From the NCBI GenBank assembly GCA_026387995.1, contig JAPLKQ010000044.1:754-10837 (forward strand): a DNA stretch of 10,084 bases. The letters are read 5' to 3'. Numbering within the stretch: the first letter of the stretch is position 1; each line of letters opens with the position of its first letter. This DNA comes from Bacillota bacterium (GTDB taxonomy: Bacteria; Bacillota_I; Bacilli_A; RFN20; CAG-826). Below, one piece after another: positions 1-7,548 of this stretch. The position numbers were made by a program, and so were the translations under genes. The notes beneath the pieces are model-generated. The model did not search any database. It saw only the letters and a program-made list of their open reading frames with translations, and was not told the DNA's origin.

Positions 1-5
1 AAGGC

Positions 6-9
6 GAGG
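6..9 (+). promoter_or_regulatory. ribosome binding site of the luxE-like gene
   Basis: A GAGG core lies 4 nt before the ATG at 14, within the first bases of the window. It supports that ATG as the start. The promoter and any upstream operon member lie outside the window. Confidence 0.6.
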
Positions 10-13
10 TCCC

Positions 14-1126
14 ATGGAAGCCAGAAAAAAACTTTTTCGTTATCGTAAACCATACGACGTCAAAGCGACTGACGATCTTTTCGTAACCGCCATGCGAAAA
101 AACGCCGCTTTTCAATATGAGCATTGCCCTGATTATAAGCGGATTTTAGATGAACAACATTTTAATCCTTATGAAATAAAAAGTATGAGCGATCTCGCTG
201 ATTTGCCATTCATCCCAACTTTGTATTTCAAACACCATAAATTATATTCGATGCCAGACAGAAAAATGCTTATCAAGGTCACTTCTTCGGGCACGAGTGG
301 AATGAAAAGCCAGGTTGGCTTCGATATCAAAAGTCTTTTGCGTGGTCTTTCGATGGTAATTACTGTCGGAAAATATCACAAGTTATGGTCGCTTCGCCCC
401 ACGAACTATATTATCTTTGGATATGAACCCAATAAAAACAATCACACCGCCATCTCAAAAACCGCTTTTGGATCAACGTTTTTTGCTCCCGCATCATCTA
501 GAACCTACGCCCTCCGAAACACGAAAGATGGCTATAAACTCGACATGGAGGCAATGAAGCAAGCGCTCATCCGGCATGCCCGTAAAAAACAGCCCATTCG
601 GACGGTTGGTTTTCCGGCTTATACTTATTTTTTACTGAAACAATTAAAAGAAGAGGGAATCAAACTCCATTTTCCAAAAGGGTCGAAGGTCACGCTTGGT
701 GGCGGATGGAAACAGTTTTACGCCCAAAAAGTTGATAAAGAGGATTTTTATGCTTTGGTCGAAGAAGTCTTGGGAATCCCTTCAAAAGACTGCATTGAGT
801 TTTTTGGTGCCGTTGAACATCCGATTCTCTACACTGACTGCCGCTATCACCACTTTCACATCCCTGTTTATGGGCGGGTAATCATCCGTGATCCCGACAC
901 CATGAAACCAGTTTCCAATGGTCAAATCGGGATTGTGAATTTGCTAACCCCAATGGTTAACAGCGTCCCTCTTTTAAGCGTCATGACCGATGATTTGGGA
1001 ATTCTCCATGATGAAAAGTGTCCGTGCGGCGTCGATTCTCCATATTTAGAGATTATTGGCCGTGTCGGCATACAGGATATCGTTACCTGCGCAGCTGGCG
1101 CTGAAGACTTATTGAAGAACTCGTGA
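14..1126 (+). CDS. luxE: LuxE-like acyl-protein synthetase (long-chain fatty acid activation)
   Basis: This 370-residue protein matches the LuxE acyl-protein synthetase family. In luminous bacteria LuxE activates a fatty acid with ATP to an acyl-adenylate, holds the acyl group on a cysteine near its C-terminus and passes it to the reductase LuxC. Seen here: an SSGTSG nucleotide-binding loop near residues 91-96; a CPCG...PYLEIIGRVG segment near the C-terminus, typical of the family; and Cys359 in VTCAAGAEDLL, 11 residues before the end, where the family's acyl-accepting cysteine is expected. Length is close to the usual 370-380. The start at 14 has a GAGG site upstream and no competing start is visible. 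The stop at 1124-1126 lies 10 bp before the luxC-like start, so the two are almost certainly cotranscribed. No luxA, luxB or luxD is in view, so luminescence is not implied; a fatty aldehyde or alcohol product is an inference. The family call is firm, the physiological substrate unknown. Confidence 0.9.
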   Translation: MEARKKLFRYRKPYDVKATDDLFVTAMRKNAAFQYEHCPDYKRILDEQHFNPYEIKSMSDLADLPFIPTLYFKHHKLYSMPDRKMLIKVTSSGTSGMKSQVGFDIKSLLRGLSMVITVGKYHKLWSLRPTNYIIFGYEPNKNNHTAISKTAFGSTFFAPASSRTYALRNTKDGYKLDMEAMKQALIRHARKKQPIRTVGFPAYTYFLLKQLKEEGIKLHFPKGSKVTLGGGWKQFYAQKVDKEDFYALVEEVLGIPSKDCIEFFGAVEHPILYTDCRYHHFHIPVYGRVIIRDPDTMKPVSNGQIGIVNLLTPMVNSVPLLSVMTDDLGILHDEKCPCGVDSPYLEIIGRVGIQDIVTCAAGAEDLLKNS

Positions 1127-1136
1127 GGAATACATT

Positions 1137-2408
1137 ATGATTTTGGCACATGGGTTAGTGAAAAAAGACGAATTTCAGTCGGAAATACTGAAGACCTTAA
1201 AGGCGGATTGCCTCAAAACAATGGCCGATCCATCGAACTTTTTAACGCCCGCGATTGTCATTCACGCGTGTGATGTTTTGGGCCAGAAAGTCTTGAGTGG
1301 CGAATTCGATTACATCATCAAACCGATGCTCGCGGCTTTAGATATCTCGCACGCCGAATTCCTAGGCGCTGTGCAATTATTTCAAAAAGAAAGTCTCGAA
1401 TACAAATGCCAAATCGAATTAGGCGCCGATTATGAAAATTTGCCAAATTTAAAAAACGGGACGATACGAAAAAGATACCCGCTTGGTATTTTATTCCATA
1501 TCGCCGCCGGAAATGTCGATGGATTGCCTGCTTATAGCGTTGTTGAAGGGCTTTTGGTGGGAAACATCAATATCTTAAAGTTACCATCCGGCGATAGCGG
1601 GCTTTCGATTAAACTTCTCTATGAGTTGATTAAGATTGAACCGCGCTTAAAAGACTTTATTTATGTCTTTGATGTTCCTTCGACTGAAATCGAAACCTTG
1701 AAACTTTTCGCAAATATTGCGGACGGGGTTGTCGTCTGGGGCGGAGATCTGGCGGTGAAAGCCGCACGCGAAATGGCAGACGTGACGACCAAGGTTATTT
1801 CTTGGGGGCATAAATTAAGTTTCGCATACGCGACGACTCAAGCAACGAATCTGCAACTCGAGGGTCTGGCGCGCCACATCTGTGAGACGAACCAAATTTT
1901 ATGTTCTTCCTGCCAAGGTATTTTTGTCGATACCAATAATAGAGAAGAACAACTTATTTTCGGTAAACGCTTCTTTGAGGCCTTTCGGCGTATCAACGCA
2001 GAGTTCAAAAAAGTGTCTGTTGGCATGCGTGCCAAGAACGCAATCAATCTTTACAACGAGCGATTAGAAGAGCACGACACAAAACGAACGATTCTGAGTG
2101 ATGATGGCATCAGCGTCATTCTATATGAAGACGACGAGCTGGAATTGTCATATCTTTTTAGAAATGTATGGGTCAAAAGATTACCGCATGACCACATTGT
2201 CGAAACTCTCAAGTATAAGAAAAATTACCTGCAAACCTGTGGTCTTCTTTGTCAGGATAACGAATTTCAAAACCTTGCTTCATTATTGGCAAGAGCTGGA
2301 ATCGTTAGGATTACCAAGGGGCAGGATATGTCCCGTATGTTGTCAGGCGAATCACATGACGGAACATTCCCGTTACGTGAATACTCCAGGATTGTCGAAA
2401 TAGGTTAA
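1137..2408 (+). CDS. luxC: LuxC-like acyl-CoA / acyl-protein reductase
   Basis: The 423-residue product belongs to the LuxC acyl-CoA reductase family (aldehyde dehydrogenase superfamily), which reduces an activated fatty acyl group to the aldehyde with NADPH. Evidence: a segment near residues 116-150 with PLGILFHIAAGNVDGLP and GLLVGNINILKLPSGDSG, the nucleotide-binding signature of LuxC; and LCSSCQG, where Cys256 is the probable acyl-accepting nucleophile by position relative to known LuxC proteins. A second cysteine, Cys259, follows at CxxC spacing. The protein is somewhat shorter than Vibrio LuxC (about 475-480) but has no visible break. A TGAGG ribosome binding site overlaps the stop of luxE, suggesting translational coupling. 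LuxE would supply the acyl group, so the pair is a self-contained fatty acid reductase. The stop at 2406-2408 lies 2 bp from the stop of the opposing membrane gene. Family call is strong; physiological substrate and product use are not known. Confidence 0.9.
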   Translation: MILAHGLVKKDEFQSEILKTLKADCLKTMADPSNFLTPAIVIHACDVLGQKVLSGEFDYIIKPMLAALDISHAEFLGAVQLFQKESLEYKCQIELGADYENLPNLKNGTIRKRYPLGILFHIAAGNVDGLPAYSVVEGLLVGNINILKLPSGDSGLSIKLLYELIKIEPRLKDFIYVFDVPSTEIETLKLFANIADGVVVWGGDLAVKAAREMADVTTKVISWGHKLSFAYATTQATNLQLEGLARHICETNQILCSSCQGIFVDTNNREEQLIFGKRFFEAFRRINAEFKKVSVGMRAKNAINLYNERLEEHDTKRTILSDDGISVILYEDDELELSYLFRNVWVKRLPHDHIVETLKYKKNYLQTCGLLCQDNEFQNLASLLARAGIVRITKGQDMSRMLSGESHDGTFPLREYSRIVEIG

Positions 2409-2410
2409 AT

Positions 2411-3121
2411 TTAAAGGCGTATTTTGGGCTTATGGATTTTCGCTTGTATTTTGAGGCTTCCCCAACTGATGAATAAAACCATTCCGCAAAGAAAGATAAA
2501 CCAGTAAACAACGCCTATTCCGGTGGGTCCTATACGGAACCAACCGAGTGTTTCGTAGTTTAAAAAGAAATAAGGAACCGTCGTTCCGTTGGGATAAAAT
2601 GCCACCCCCGAAAATGAACAAATCATAGCGAATGCTAAATAATACAATGGGGTGGTAGTTCCCCATAAAAAGGTGGTTTTCTTTGTTTGCAAGGGTTGAT
2701 CAAAAAAGAGAAAATCAATCATCGCCATGAGGGGCGCCAGGAAATGAATGCAGATATTACTAGGGGAAACTAAGTACGATAGCGGCATCCATGGAGAAAG
2801 CAGTAACGCAAACACGATAAAAGTGAGCGTAATCGCAATGGTAAATACATATTTTATCACGCGAAGCGCATGCGGAATCTTTGGTGGGCCACGCCTCACT
2901 TCAAAGACAGCGTATACAAGAAAAATCGCCATGATGACTAAAATCCAAATGTTACTTTGAATTGTAAAGAATAGAAGTAGACGACTCGGATCAATGTAAC
3001 TGTTTATTCCAAAAAACGAGAGACAAAGGCCGATTAAACCCGAGAGAATGCCTAGGGATTTTACAATGATAGAATAAAGTTGGTGTCGGCTTATTTTCAT
3101 AATGTCATGTTCCACTCTCAT
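2411..3121 (-). CDS. Pr6Pr-like six-helix integral membrane protein
   Basis: This 236-residue, very hydrophobic protein has about six predicted membrane segments (roughly residues 15-38, 48-75, 87-107, 122-140, 150-170 and 199-220). The pattern resembles the Pr6Pr family of uncharacterised bacterial membrane proteins: FFTIQSNIWILV in helix 2, ICIHFLAPLMAMIDFLFF in helix 4, WGTTTPLYYLAF in helix 5, then YPNGTTVPYFFLNYETLGW before the last helix. No enzymatic function can be assigned. Two starts are possible. The ATG at 3121 has no clear ribosome binding site, and a predicted promoter would put the transcript start almost on it. The ATG at 3100 (residue 8, MKISRHQ) has GAGTGG 11 nt upstream and may be the real start, giving 229 residues. 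The gene runs tail to tail with luxC and head to head with the DUF3810 gene. Confidence 0.7.
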   Translation of the reverse strand: MRVEHDIMKISRHQLYSIIVKSLGILSGLIGLCLSFFGINSYIDPSRLLLFFTIQSNIWILVIMAIFLVYAVFEVRRGPPKIPHALRVIKYVFTIAITLTFIVFALLLSPWMPLSYLVSPSNICIHFLAPLMAMIDFLFFDQPLQTKKTTFLWGTTTPLYYLAFAMICSFSGVAFYPNGTTVPYFFLNYETLGWFRIGPTGIGVVYWFIFLCGMVLFISWGSLKIQAKIHKPKIRL

Positions 3122-3128
3122 CTTTGCT

Positions 3129-3158
3129 ATTATTTATTTTTTTGTATCCATAAGTCAA
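3129..3158 (-). promoter_or_regulatory. candidate sigma-A promoter of the Pr6Pr-like gene
   Basis: On the minus strand, TTGACT (-35, 3153-3158) and AATAAT (-10, 3129-3134) are separated by 18 nt. Each matches the housekeeping consensus in five of six bases. Transcription would begin near 3121-3122, at the first ATG, which favours translation from the second ATG at 3100. Prediction from sequence only. Confidence 0.5.
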
Positions 3159-3193
3159 TATCTTCTACATCGCGGCGTTTATGTTTTTAGAGA

Positions 3194-3199
3194 TATAAT
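3194..3199 (+). promoter_or_regulatory. perfect TATAAT -10 element just before the DUF3810 gene
   Basis: TATAAT lies 6 nt before the ATG at 3206, so transcription from it would start at about the A of the start codon and give a leaderless mRNA. No good -35 hexamer is found at 16-18 nt spacing (the region is GC-rich, around cgcggcg), and there is no TGn extension. It may be a real -10 element or chance in AT-rich DNA. Confidence 0.35.
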
Positions 3200-3205
3200 A
3201 AATAT

Positions 3206-4243
3206 ATGCTTGATAAGAAAAAAGAAAAGAAACGCTTATTTATCCAACTTTACATTATTGGAGGAATCCTGACGTTTTTTATCGTGCTCTTGATTCTCCG
3301 CCAATTCGAGAATATTTGTGAGTTTTGGTCAAAAACGTATTACCGTTTTTTCCAATCATTCTTCGGGCCACTTGTGAGCTGGATTCCATTTTCGATTACC
3401 GAGTTCTTTTTGTTAGCAGTAATCGGAGTTATTATTTGGCTTGTTGTCCTAATCATCCGGAATCTCATTAGGAAAAACGGTCTCAGAAGCGCAAATCATG
3501 GGCTTACGATCGCGATTATCCTCGTGGCAACGGCAACTTTTTACTTTTCGACTGCCGGAATGGCCTACGGACGTGCCCAAGTCGACATACCTCAATACGA
3601 TGGTGAAGTAGAGTACACTCAATACGTTGATGTCATCGAACATTTCCGTGATGATTTTAACTATTGTTCTTCACAACTTGAATATAATGCTGAAGGCGGC
3701 GTGATTAGTCCTTATTCCATCAATGAAATCAACACTTTGCTTGAAGATGAATACGCAAAAATCGATTCCGATTATTTCACGCCGTTCACCGCTCATGTAA
3801 AACCGCTTCTTTCTTCATTCATTTTCACCGAATTTAATATTGTGGGAATCAGCTTTGCTCCAACCACAGAACCGATGATCAACACAATGACTCCCGCTTC
3901 GCAACTCGCTTCAGCGATGGCTCACGAAATCGCCCATTCTAAAGGCGTTATGCGTGAGGAAGATGCCAATTTAGTTGCCATGTATGTGTGTTTGAATAGC
4001 GATATCCCATATCTTCGTTATTCTGGATATTTTACAACCTTTGGAAGTCTGCTTAACCTTTCGCGTTATGTCGGTGATCCTGACAAGCACGATGAGTTAT
4101 ACAATACGCTCAACACAGCCATTCGACACGATTACACCTATTATGGTAATTACTGGAAGAAACACAATCTTCTCGCCAATATGGGAAGATGGTTCAATGA
4201 TATGTATCTCAAAATTGTTGGAACCAAAGGCGTCGACTCCTAG
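3206..4243 (+). CDS. DUF3810 family membrane protein with HExxH zinc-protease-like motif
   Basis: This 345-residue protein matches the DUF3810 family. A lysine-rich N-terminus (MLDKKKEKKR) precedes three membrane segments at about residues 11-30, 62-87 and 96-117. A long, probably extracytoplasmic C-terminal domain follows. It carries HEIAH at residues 240-244, an HExxH zinc-metalloprotease signature, then SKGVMREEDANL. Related proteins usually read REDEAN there, the Glu being a likely third metal ligand; here the position appears to be Asp253. No substrate is known, so peptidase activity is an inference. The ATG at 3206 is the only in-frame start before the first helix, because an in-frame TAG lies at 3188-3190. 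It has no Shine-Dalgarno sequence. The gene is convergent with the asd pseudogene 109 bp downstream and is not obviously linked to either neighbouring pathway. Confidence 0.8.
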   Translation: MLDKKKEKKRLFIQLYIIGGILTFFIVLLILRQFENICEFWSKTYYRFFQSFFGPLVSWIPFSITEFFLLAVIGVIIWLVVLIIRNLIRKNGLRSANHGLTIAIILVATATFYFSTAGMAYGRAQVDIPQYDGEVEYTQYVDVIEHFRDDFNYCSSQLEYNAEGGVISPYSINEINTLLEDEYAKIDSDYFTPFTAHVKPLLSSFIFTEFNIVGISFAPTTEPMINTMTPASQLASAMAHEIAHSKGVMREEDANLVAMYVCLNSDIPYLRYSGYFTTFGSLLNLSRYVGDPDKHDELYNTLNTAIRHDYTYYGNYWKKHNLLANMGRWFNDMYLKIVGTKGVDS

Positions 4244-4352
4244 GGAGCGTCACCGTCGGAGACACGACTGTCTACTTCATCGAGGAATTTTCCCCATTCC
4301 AAAAATTGTTCTTTGACTTGTATTTCTAAAAATTCTCGAAGCTCAAATATAC

Positions 4353-5083
4353 TTATTTAATAAACAATTCAAGGATTTGAACGGCGTTGGTGGCAGCGCC
4401 TTTTCGGAGGTTGTCGCCTACGACAAACATGTTCAAAGCGTTTTTAACGGAGTCATCAATCCTGATTCGGCCCACATACACCTCATCATGGTTATCGACG
4501 ATGATCGGCATCGGGTATTTTAGAGTTTTTACGTCATCATAGACAATAATGCCAGGAGCTTTTTGTAAAGTCTCAAAGACATCTGCTAATAAGATGGGTT
4601 GGTTGAACTGGATGTTAATGCTTTCACTATGGCAATTGAGAACGGGGACACGAACCGCCGTGCAGGTGATATTTAACTTAGGCAAGTGCATGATTTTTCG
4701 TGTTTCGTGAATGACTTTTTCTTCTTCTTTGGTATTTCCATTCTCTAGAAAAACATCGATATGCGGAATAACATTACCAGCGATTTGATAGGGAAATTTC
4801 TTGGTTTTACCAGTTGGAGACTGATTTTGAAGATCGTCCATTCCCTTAACGCCACCCCCGCTTACAGCCTGGTAAGTTGAGACGACGACGCGCTTCAAAG
4901 AATAACGTTTGTGAAGAGGATTTATGGCCACGACTTCCTGAATCGTCGAGCAGTTCGGGTTGGCAATAATGTAATGATGCTTGAAAGCATCCTCAGGGTT
5001 CACTTCGGGTACGACTAACGGAACGCTTGGGTCCATGCGAAAGGCACTCGAGTTACAACAATGGCTAAAGAGATACTTTTCAT
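4353..5083 (-). pseudogene. asd: aspartate-semialdehyde dehydrogenase, broken by an internal deletion and frameshift
   Basis: Intact Asd reduces aspartyl phosphate to aspartate semialdehyde. The C-terminal two thirds are clear: NSSAFRMDPSVPLVVPEVN, the catalytic cysteine in NPNCSTIQ, SGGGVKG, NVIPHID, CTAVRVPVLNCHSE and VGRIRIDDS, ending ELFIK. The natural start is the ATG at 5083-5081, which overlaps the aspartokinase stop (ATGA) and follows a GGGGGAA ribosome binding site. It reads MKSISLAIV, as expected before GATGAVG, but at about 5055-5056 the sequence jumps to the third base of the codon before NSSAFRMDP. About 90 codons are missing, including the nucleotide-binding loop, and the frame is lost. 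Translation from the native ATG ends after 22 residues at the TAG at 5015-5017. An open frame from the ATG at 5036 gives 227 residues of C-terminal domain with no NADP site and no ribosome binding site. The family is normally about 330-345 residues. The remaining frame is undamaged, so the lesion is recent or an assembly artefact. Confidence 0.85.
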
Positions 5084-6408
5084 TCGTCTTCCCCCTTCAA
5101 AAAGAATTCCTTGTAAATCGATTGAATGGCATAGGAATAGTCATCGCCATCAACCCCAATGACAATATTGACGCCGCTGCTTCCGTAGTCAATTGTTTTT
5201 ATCGTGATGTTGTCATTAATTAAGGCCGTGAACAAACGGAGCATGTTGTAATTGTCTGACATTAAGTGGCGTCCAACGATAGAGATGAGTGCAATATTCT
5301 GGCTTACTTCAAGTAAATCTGGTTTTATTGCTTTTCGGATTTGTGAAACCAAAATATCAAGTTTTCCATCGATAAGAAATTTGGACTCGATCAGCATTGA
5401 GAAAGTGTCTGTTCCACTTGGAAAATGAGCCACGCTGATGTCCATTTTTTCGGGGAATGAAAGGATTTTGCGGTCCATTCCGACTTTTTCGCTTAAGAAC
5501 TGTTTTTCTACGACAATCAGCGTAAAGTTTTTGAGACCCGCAATCCCGGTAATCGGCGACGAGTGTTTTTGCCCGGGAATCATTTGATGAATAAGCGTTC
5601 CCGGGCTTCTCGGATTAAAGGTATTTCGAATATGAATCGGGATTCCCTTTTTTGCAACGGGATAGAATGTGTCGCTATGAATGACACTCGCTCCCATAAA
5701 AGAAAGAGCACGCATTTCTTTGTAAGTAAGCGATTCGATTAATTTGGGATCAGAAACGATTTTAGGATCACAAACCAAGAAGCCATTAACATCGGTCCAG
5801 TTTTCATACTCTTTTGCTTTGACGGCGCTCGCGATGAGGGCTCCGGTGACATCAGAACCACCACGTGACAAAAGTTTGATTTCCCCTTCGGCAGTCGTTC
5901 CGTAGAAACCGCCAATAACAACGTCAAAACGATTTTTCAAGGCCTTTTTGGCTACTTTATCGGTTTGTTTAAAATCGATAGTATTGCGTTTAAAACGAAT
6001 CAGGGTCGCGGCATCAACAAATTCAAACTTCAAATATTTTGCGAGTAAGAACGCTGATAAATATTCACCGCGCGAAACTATGAAATCGACCGTTTTGATT
6101 TGCTTCATTTTAATAAAGGTTTCTTCAAGGATCACTCTCATGGGTCTAACGACATGAAGTTCTTTTGCGATCGTTAAAAACCGTTCTTTTATGACATCAA
6201 AAGTTGTTGTTACGTTTTCGCGGATGATTTCATCTGCTAAAACGTAAAGAAGGTCTGTTATCTTGAGGTCATCCTTAAAGCGTTTTCCCGGTGCCGAAAC
6301 AACAATATAGCGGCGAAGTTTGTCTTTGCGGACAATGGAAGCCACTTTTTTGATTGTTTTTGCGGTCGCCATTGAGGTTCCGCCGAATTTGCATACTTTG
6401 ACGTTCAT
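5080..6408 (-). CDS. lysC: aspartokinase (YclM-like, with C-terminal ACT domains)
   Basis: This 442-residue enzyme phosphorylates aspartate to 4-aspartyl phosphate, the first step towards aspartate semialdehyde. The amino acid kinase domain begins with KFGGTS at residues 7-12. It also contains VVSAPGKRFKDDLKITDLL and SRGGSD at 181-186, followed by ENWTDVNGFLVCDPKIV. The last 150 residues form two ACT regulatory domains, with LSEKVGMDRKILSF and HFPSGTDTFSML. These features and the SAPGKR signature resemble Bacillus YclM (aspartokinase III) more than the LysC alpha/beta type. The ACT domains imply feedback control, but the effector cannot be read from sequence. The ATG at 6408 is preceded by CGAGGT 6 nt upstream and lies 12 bp after the decarboxylase stop. 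The TGA stop overlaps the asd start by ATGA. The position inside a polyamine operon suggests a kinase dedicated to supplying aspartate semialdehyde for polyamine synthesis. Confidence 0.93.
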   Translation of the reverse strand: MNVKVCKFGGTSMATAKTIKKVASIVRKDKLRRYIVVSAPGKRFKDDLKITDLLYVLADEIIRENVTTTFDVIKERFLTIAKELHVVRPMRVILEETFIKMKQIKTVDFIVSRGEYLSAFLLAKYLKFEFVDAATLIRFKRNTIDFKQTDKVAKKALKNRFDVVIGGFYGTTAEGEIKLLSRGGSDVTGALIASAVKAKEYENWTDVNGFLVCDPKIVSDPKLIESLTYKEMRALSFMGASVIHSDTFYPVAKKGIPIHIRNTFNPRSPGTLIHQMIPGQKHSSPITGIAGLKNFTLIVVEKQFLSEKVGMDRKILSFPEKMDISVAHFPSGTDTFSMLIESKFLIDGKLDILVSQIRKAIKPDLLEVSQNIALISIVGRHLMSDNYNMLRLFTALINDNITIKTIDYGSSGVNIVIGVDGDDYSYAIQSIYKEFFLKGEDE

Positions 6409-6420
6409 ATTTTTACCTCG

Positions 6421-7542
6421 CTACGACAACTTATTCTTAAAGTCATCATAATCGAACTGCTTGACGAGAACGTCCTGATGATTTGCTTTTCGCGCATAGA
6501 TACTCGGAAGTCCCATGCCATTAAACGTATTCGTTTTGACAATTGTGTATAATGCCATATCTTCAAAAATAACTTTGTCTCCTATTTTCAGAGGTTCGGG
6601 GAAATAATAGTCGCCGATATTGTCGCCCGATAAGCAGGTGTCGCCTGAGAGACGATAATGAAATGGGCTTTTTTCAATGGTCCCAATGACAGGAGGAGTG
6701 AACGGCATTTCAAGTACGTCTGGCATGTGGCAAGTCGCCGAAGTGTCTAAAATAGCGATGGACATGTCGTTGTGTACAACGTCTAAGACCGTAGCGACTA
6801 AAAAACCGGCGTTGAGCACAACCGCTTCTCCGGGTTCAAGGTAGATATCCAAGTTATATTTGGACTTATAGTGCTTAATGATTTTAACAAGCTTTTCGAT
6901 ATCGTAATCCGGCCGCGTCAAGTGATGCCCACCACCAAAGTTCAGCCATTTGAGTTTAGAAAAATAACGACCAAATTTGGCTTCGACAGCAATTAAGGTC
7001 TCCTCTAAAGCATCAGCGTTTTGCTGGCATAATGTATGAAAATGAAACCCTGAAATAAAGGGCAAAAGCGATTCGTCGAGATCCGCGATTTTAATTCCCA
7101 TTCGGGAGGTTGGAGAACACGGATCGTAGATTCCATGAGTCTGAGTCGATTTTTCTGGGTTGATGCGGATGCCGATTGTTTTATGAGCCGCAAGCGCTTG
7201 GTCTTTAAATCGAATAAGCTGCGCATTCGAATTGAATACTATGTGGTCAGCATACTTCAAAAGTTCTTCGAATTCAGAGTCTTTGTATGCTGGGCTAAAT
7301 ACATGAATTTCTTTTCCAAAATGTTCTTTTGCAAGTCGCGCTTCAAAGAGACCGCTGGAGGTTGTTCCATCAAGGTATTGCGAGATTAACGGATAAAAAT
7401 AGTAACTCGAAAATGCCTTTTGGGCTAAAAGGATTTTGGCGCCGCTGCGGCGCTTGATTTCTTTGAGAATCTCCAGATTTTTAACTAAGAGATTTTCATC
7501 AATCAAATAATATGGTGTCGGGATCAGCGGATTGATGTACAT
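6421..7542 (-). CDS. nspC: carboxynorspermidine / carboxyspermidine decarboxylase
   Basis: This 373-residue PLP enzyme of the alanine racemase-like, group IV decarboxylase fold removes the carboxyl group of carboxyspermidine or carboxynorspermidine to give spermidine or norspermidine. Lys42 in LLAQKAFS is the likely PLP-binding lysine, matching the position in known enzymes of this type. Other family signatures are GIRINPE, SPTSRMGI, GFHFHTLCQQ, WLNFGGGHHLTRPDYD, YLEPGEAVVLNAG, DTSATCHMPDVLEMP and LSGDTCLSGDNIGDYYF, where the second Cys-containing loop holds the active-site Cys and Asp. Length is typical (about 365-380) and no residue appears missing. It starts 6 bp after the dehydrogenase stop and is followed at 12 bp by aspartokinase, so it is in the same transcript. 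Whether the substrate is the C7 (norspermidine) or C8 (spermidine) form cannot be told from sequence. Spermidine is the more usual product outside Vibrio-like bacteria. Confidence 0.92.
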   Translation of the reverse strand: MYINPLIPTPYYLIDENLLVKNLEILKEIKRRSGAKILLAQKAFSSYYFYPLISQYLDGTTSSGLFEARLAKEHFGKEIHVFSPAYKDSEFEELLKYADHIVFNSNAQLIRFKDQALAAHKTIGIRINPEKSTQTHGIYDPCSPTSRMGIKIADLDESLLPFISGFHFHTLCQQNADALEETLIAVEAKFGRYFSKLKWLNFGGGHHLTRPDYDIEKLVKIIKHYKSKYNLDIYLEPGEAVVLNAGFLVATVLDVVHNDMSIAILDTSATCHMPDVLEMPFTPPVIGTIEKSPFHYRLSGDTCLSGDNIGDYYFPEPLKIGDKVIFEDMALYTIVKTNTFNGMGLPSIYARKANHQDVLVKQFDYDDFKNKLS

Positions 7543-7548
7543 CGCCGG

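Noticed and set aside
1124..1126. TGA read as Trp (Mollicutes-type code)
   Set aside because: TGA ends luxE and the aspartokinase exactly where the families end, and Trp is encoded by TGG throughout.
2098..2403. Open frame of about 100 codons in another frame of luxC, and similar short frames elsewhere
   Set aside because: They lie inside clearly coding genes, lack ribosome binding sites and recognisable motifs, and are shadows of the real frames.
4260..4273. AGACA-CGAC-TGTCT hairpin as a terminator between the DUF3810 gene and asd
   Set aside because: The stem is only 5 bp and neither strand has a T run after it. No convincing terminator was found in 4244-4352.
4353..5036. The 227-residue open frame taken as a complete gene
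   Set aside because: It starts at the internal Met of the conserved NSSAFRMDP motif with no ribosome binding site, and in-frame Asd sequence continues upstream of it. It is part of a broken asd, not a short independent protein.
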